Below, in pieces: positions 5,880-6,217 of a stretch of DNA of 6,217 bases. Source of the stretch: JBDTMC01 sp039934475 (GTDB lineage: Bacteria; Acidobacteriota; Terriglobia; Bryobacterales; Bryobacteraceae); contig JBDTMC010000466.1 in assembly GCA_039934475.1 (NCBI GenBank), positions 1 through 6,217 of the forward strand. Direction: 5' to 3'. Each line of letters begins with the position of its first letter. The stretch's first letter is position 1. The notes under the pieces were generated by a model. That model saw only the letters and a program-made list of their open reading frames with translations, was not told the origin of the DNA and ran no database searches. The translations under genes and the position numbers were made by a program.

Positions 5880-5940
5880 TCTCCACTTTTCGACGCCTTA
5901 CTCTATTTTCTTCCCGAGAATCGCCGATCTATCCAATGAA

Positions 5941-6217
5941 GTGGATCGACGATCACATTCCCGGGACCATCCTCAGATTCTCATCGTCGACGACTCTCGC
6001 ACCAACGTAGCCATGATCGAAGGGATCCTTCGCGCGGAAGGATTTCACACTCTGGCTGCCTCCGACGGCTCTATGGCAAGGGTGATGAGCCGGCACGAAC
6101 ACCCGGATCTCATCCTGCTCGATGTCTTGATGCCCGGAGAGAGTGGGTTCGAAACCTGTTCGCTGTTGAAAAGCGACCCTGCGACCACCGACATTCCCAT
6201 CATCTTCCTGTCAGCCC
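5941..6217 (+). CDS. Response regulator receiver domain protein, 5' part; 3' end outside window
   Basis: The first 92 residues, read from GTG 5941, form a CheY-like receiver domain that accepts phosphate from a histidine kinase. After a 12-residue polar lead comes QILIVDDSRTNVAMIEGILR, with the acidic pair Asp17-Asp18. The phospho-acceptor Asp61 is in DLILLDVLMPGESGFE. The window ends at IPIIFLSA, whose Ser91 occupies the usual Thr/Ser switch position. The conserved lysine and any output domain lie beyond the edge, so it may be a single-domain regulator, a GGDEF or other output protein, or part of a hybrid kinase. No ATG is available in frame near the domain. GTG 5941 is the best start, although the frame stays open further upstream and no ribosome-binding site is obvious. 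It follows eutC by 61 bases on the same strand, so co-regulation is possible but not shown. Confidence 0.85.
   Translation, partial: MDRRSHSRDHPQILIVDDSRTNVAMIEGILRAEGFHTLAASDGSMARVMSRHEHPDLILLDVLMPGESGFETCSLLKSDPATTDIPIIFLSA

Noticed and set aside
5880..5940. Intrinsic terminator after eutC
   Set aside because: No GC-rich stem followed by a T-run could be found; the T-rich bases there lack a hairpin.
1..6217. CRISPR array, tRNA or rRNA genes
   Set aside because: No regularly spaced repeats, and I saw no tRNA-like or rRNA-like stretch on reading.

Overview
The window is GC-rich bacterial chromosomal DNA with dense, same-strand, often overlapping genes. The organism is probably an acidobacterium (Solibacter/Bryobacter-like). 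The best hint is a fragment at about 1652-1900 that resembles a repeat domain I associate with large acidobacterial secreted proteins. This is recognition by eye, so the lineage call is moderate to weak.

Left part (1-1481), an accessory block: the C-terminal half of a tyrosine recombinase is followed by a small DUF7673-like gene, a Phd/YefM-type antitoxin and a PIN-domain (VapC-like) toxin. All four overlap head to tail (8 nt, 4 nt and 25 nt), which suggests one translationally coupled transcript. Both the DUF7673-like gene and the toxin carry an apparent one-base deletion that splits the conserved protein over two frames. The antitoxin between them is intact. The block therefore looks like a mobile-element cargo operon in decay, unless the indels are sequencing errors.

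Middle part (1482-2370), about 890 bases with no convincing intact gene: it begins with a 134-bp segment bounded by 14-bp perfect inverted repeats (1486-1619). The acidobacterial repeat-domain relic comes next, then a weakly supported small minus-strand ORF with a promoter-like sequence in front of it. Short TTCAACAC direct repeats and a perfect 10-bp palindrome lie upstream of the next operon.

Right part (2371-5879), a compact ethanolamine-use cassette: ethanolamine permease, then EutB and EutC, the two subunits of adenosylcobalamin-dependent ethanolamine ammonia-lyase. The intergenic gaps are only 6 and 2 bases. The permease brings in ethanolamine and EutBC converts it to acetaldehyde and ammonia. 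No microcompartment shell gene, EutA reactivase or aldehyde dehydrogenase lies in the window. EutC is short at its N-terminus, where enteric EutC carries its shell-targeting peptide, so a cytosolic, unencapsulated pathway is likely.

The window ends inside a response-regulator receiver domain (from 5941) on the same strand, 61 bases after eutC. It is a possible but unproven regulator of the cassette.

I see no clearly new system. The points most worth a second look are the decaying recombinase/toxin-antitoxin operon, the inverted-repeat segment and the minimal eut cassette.
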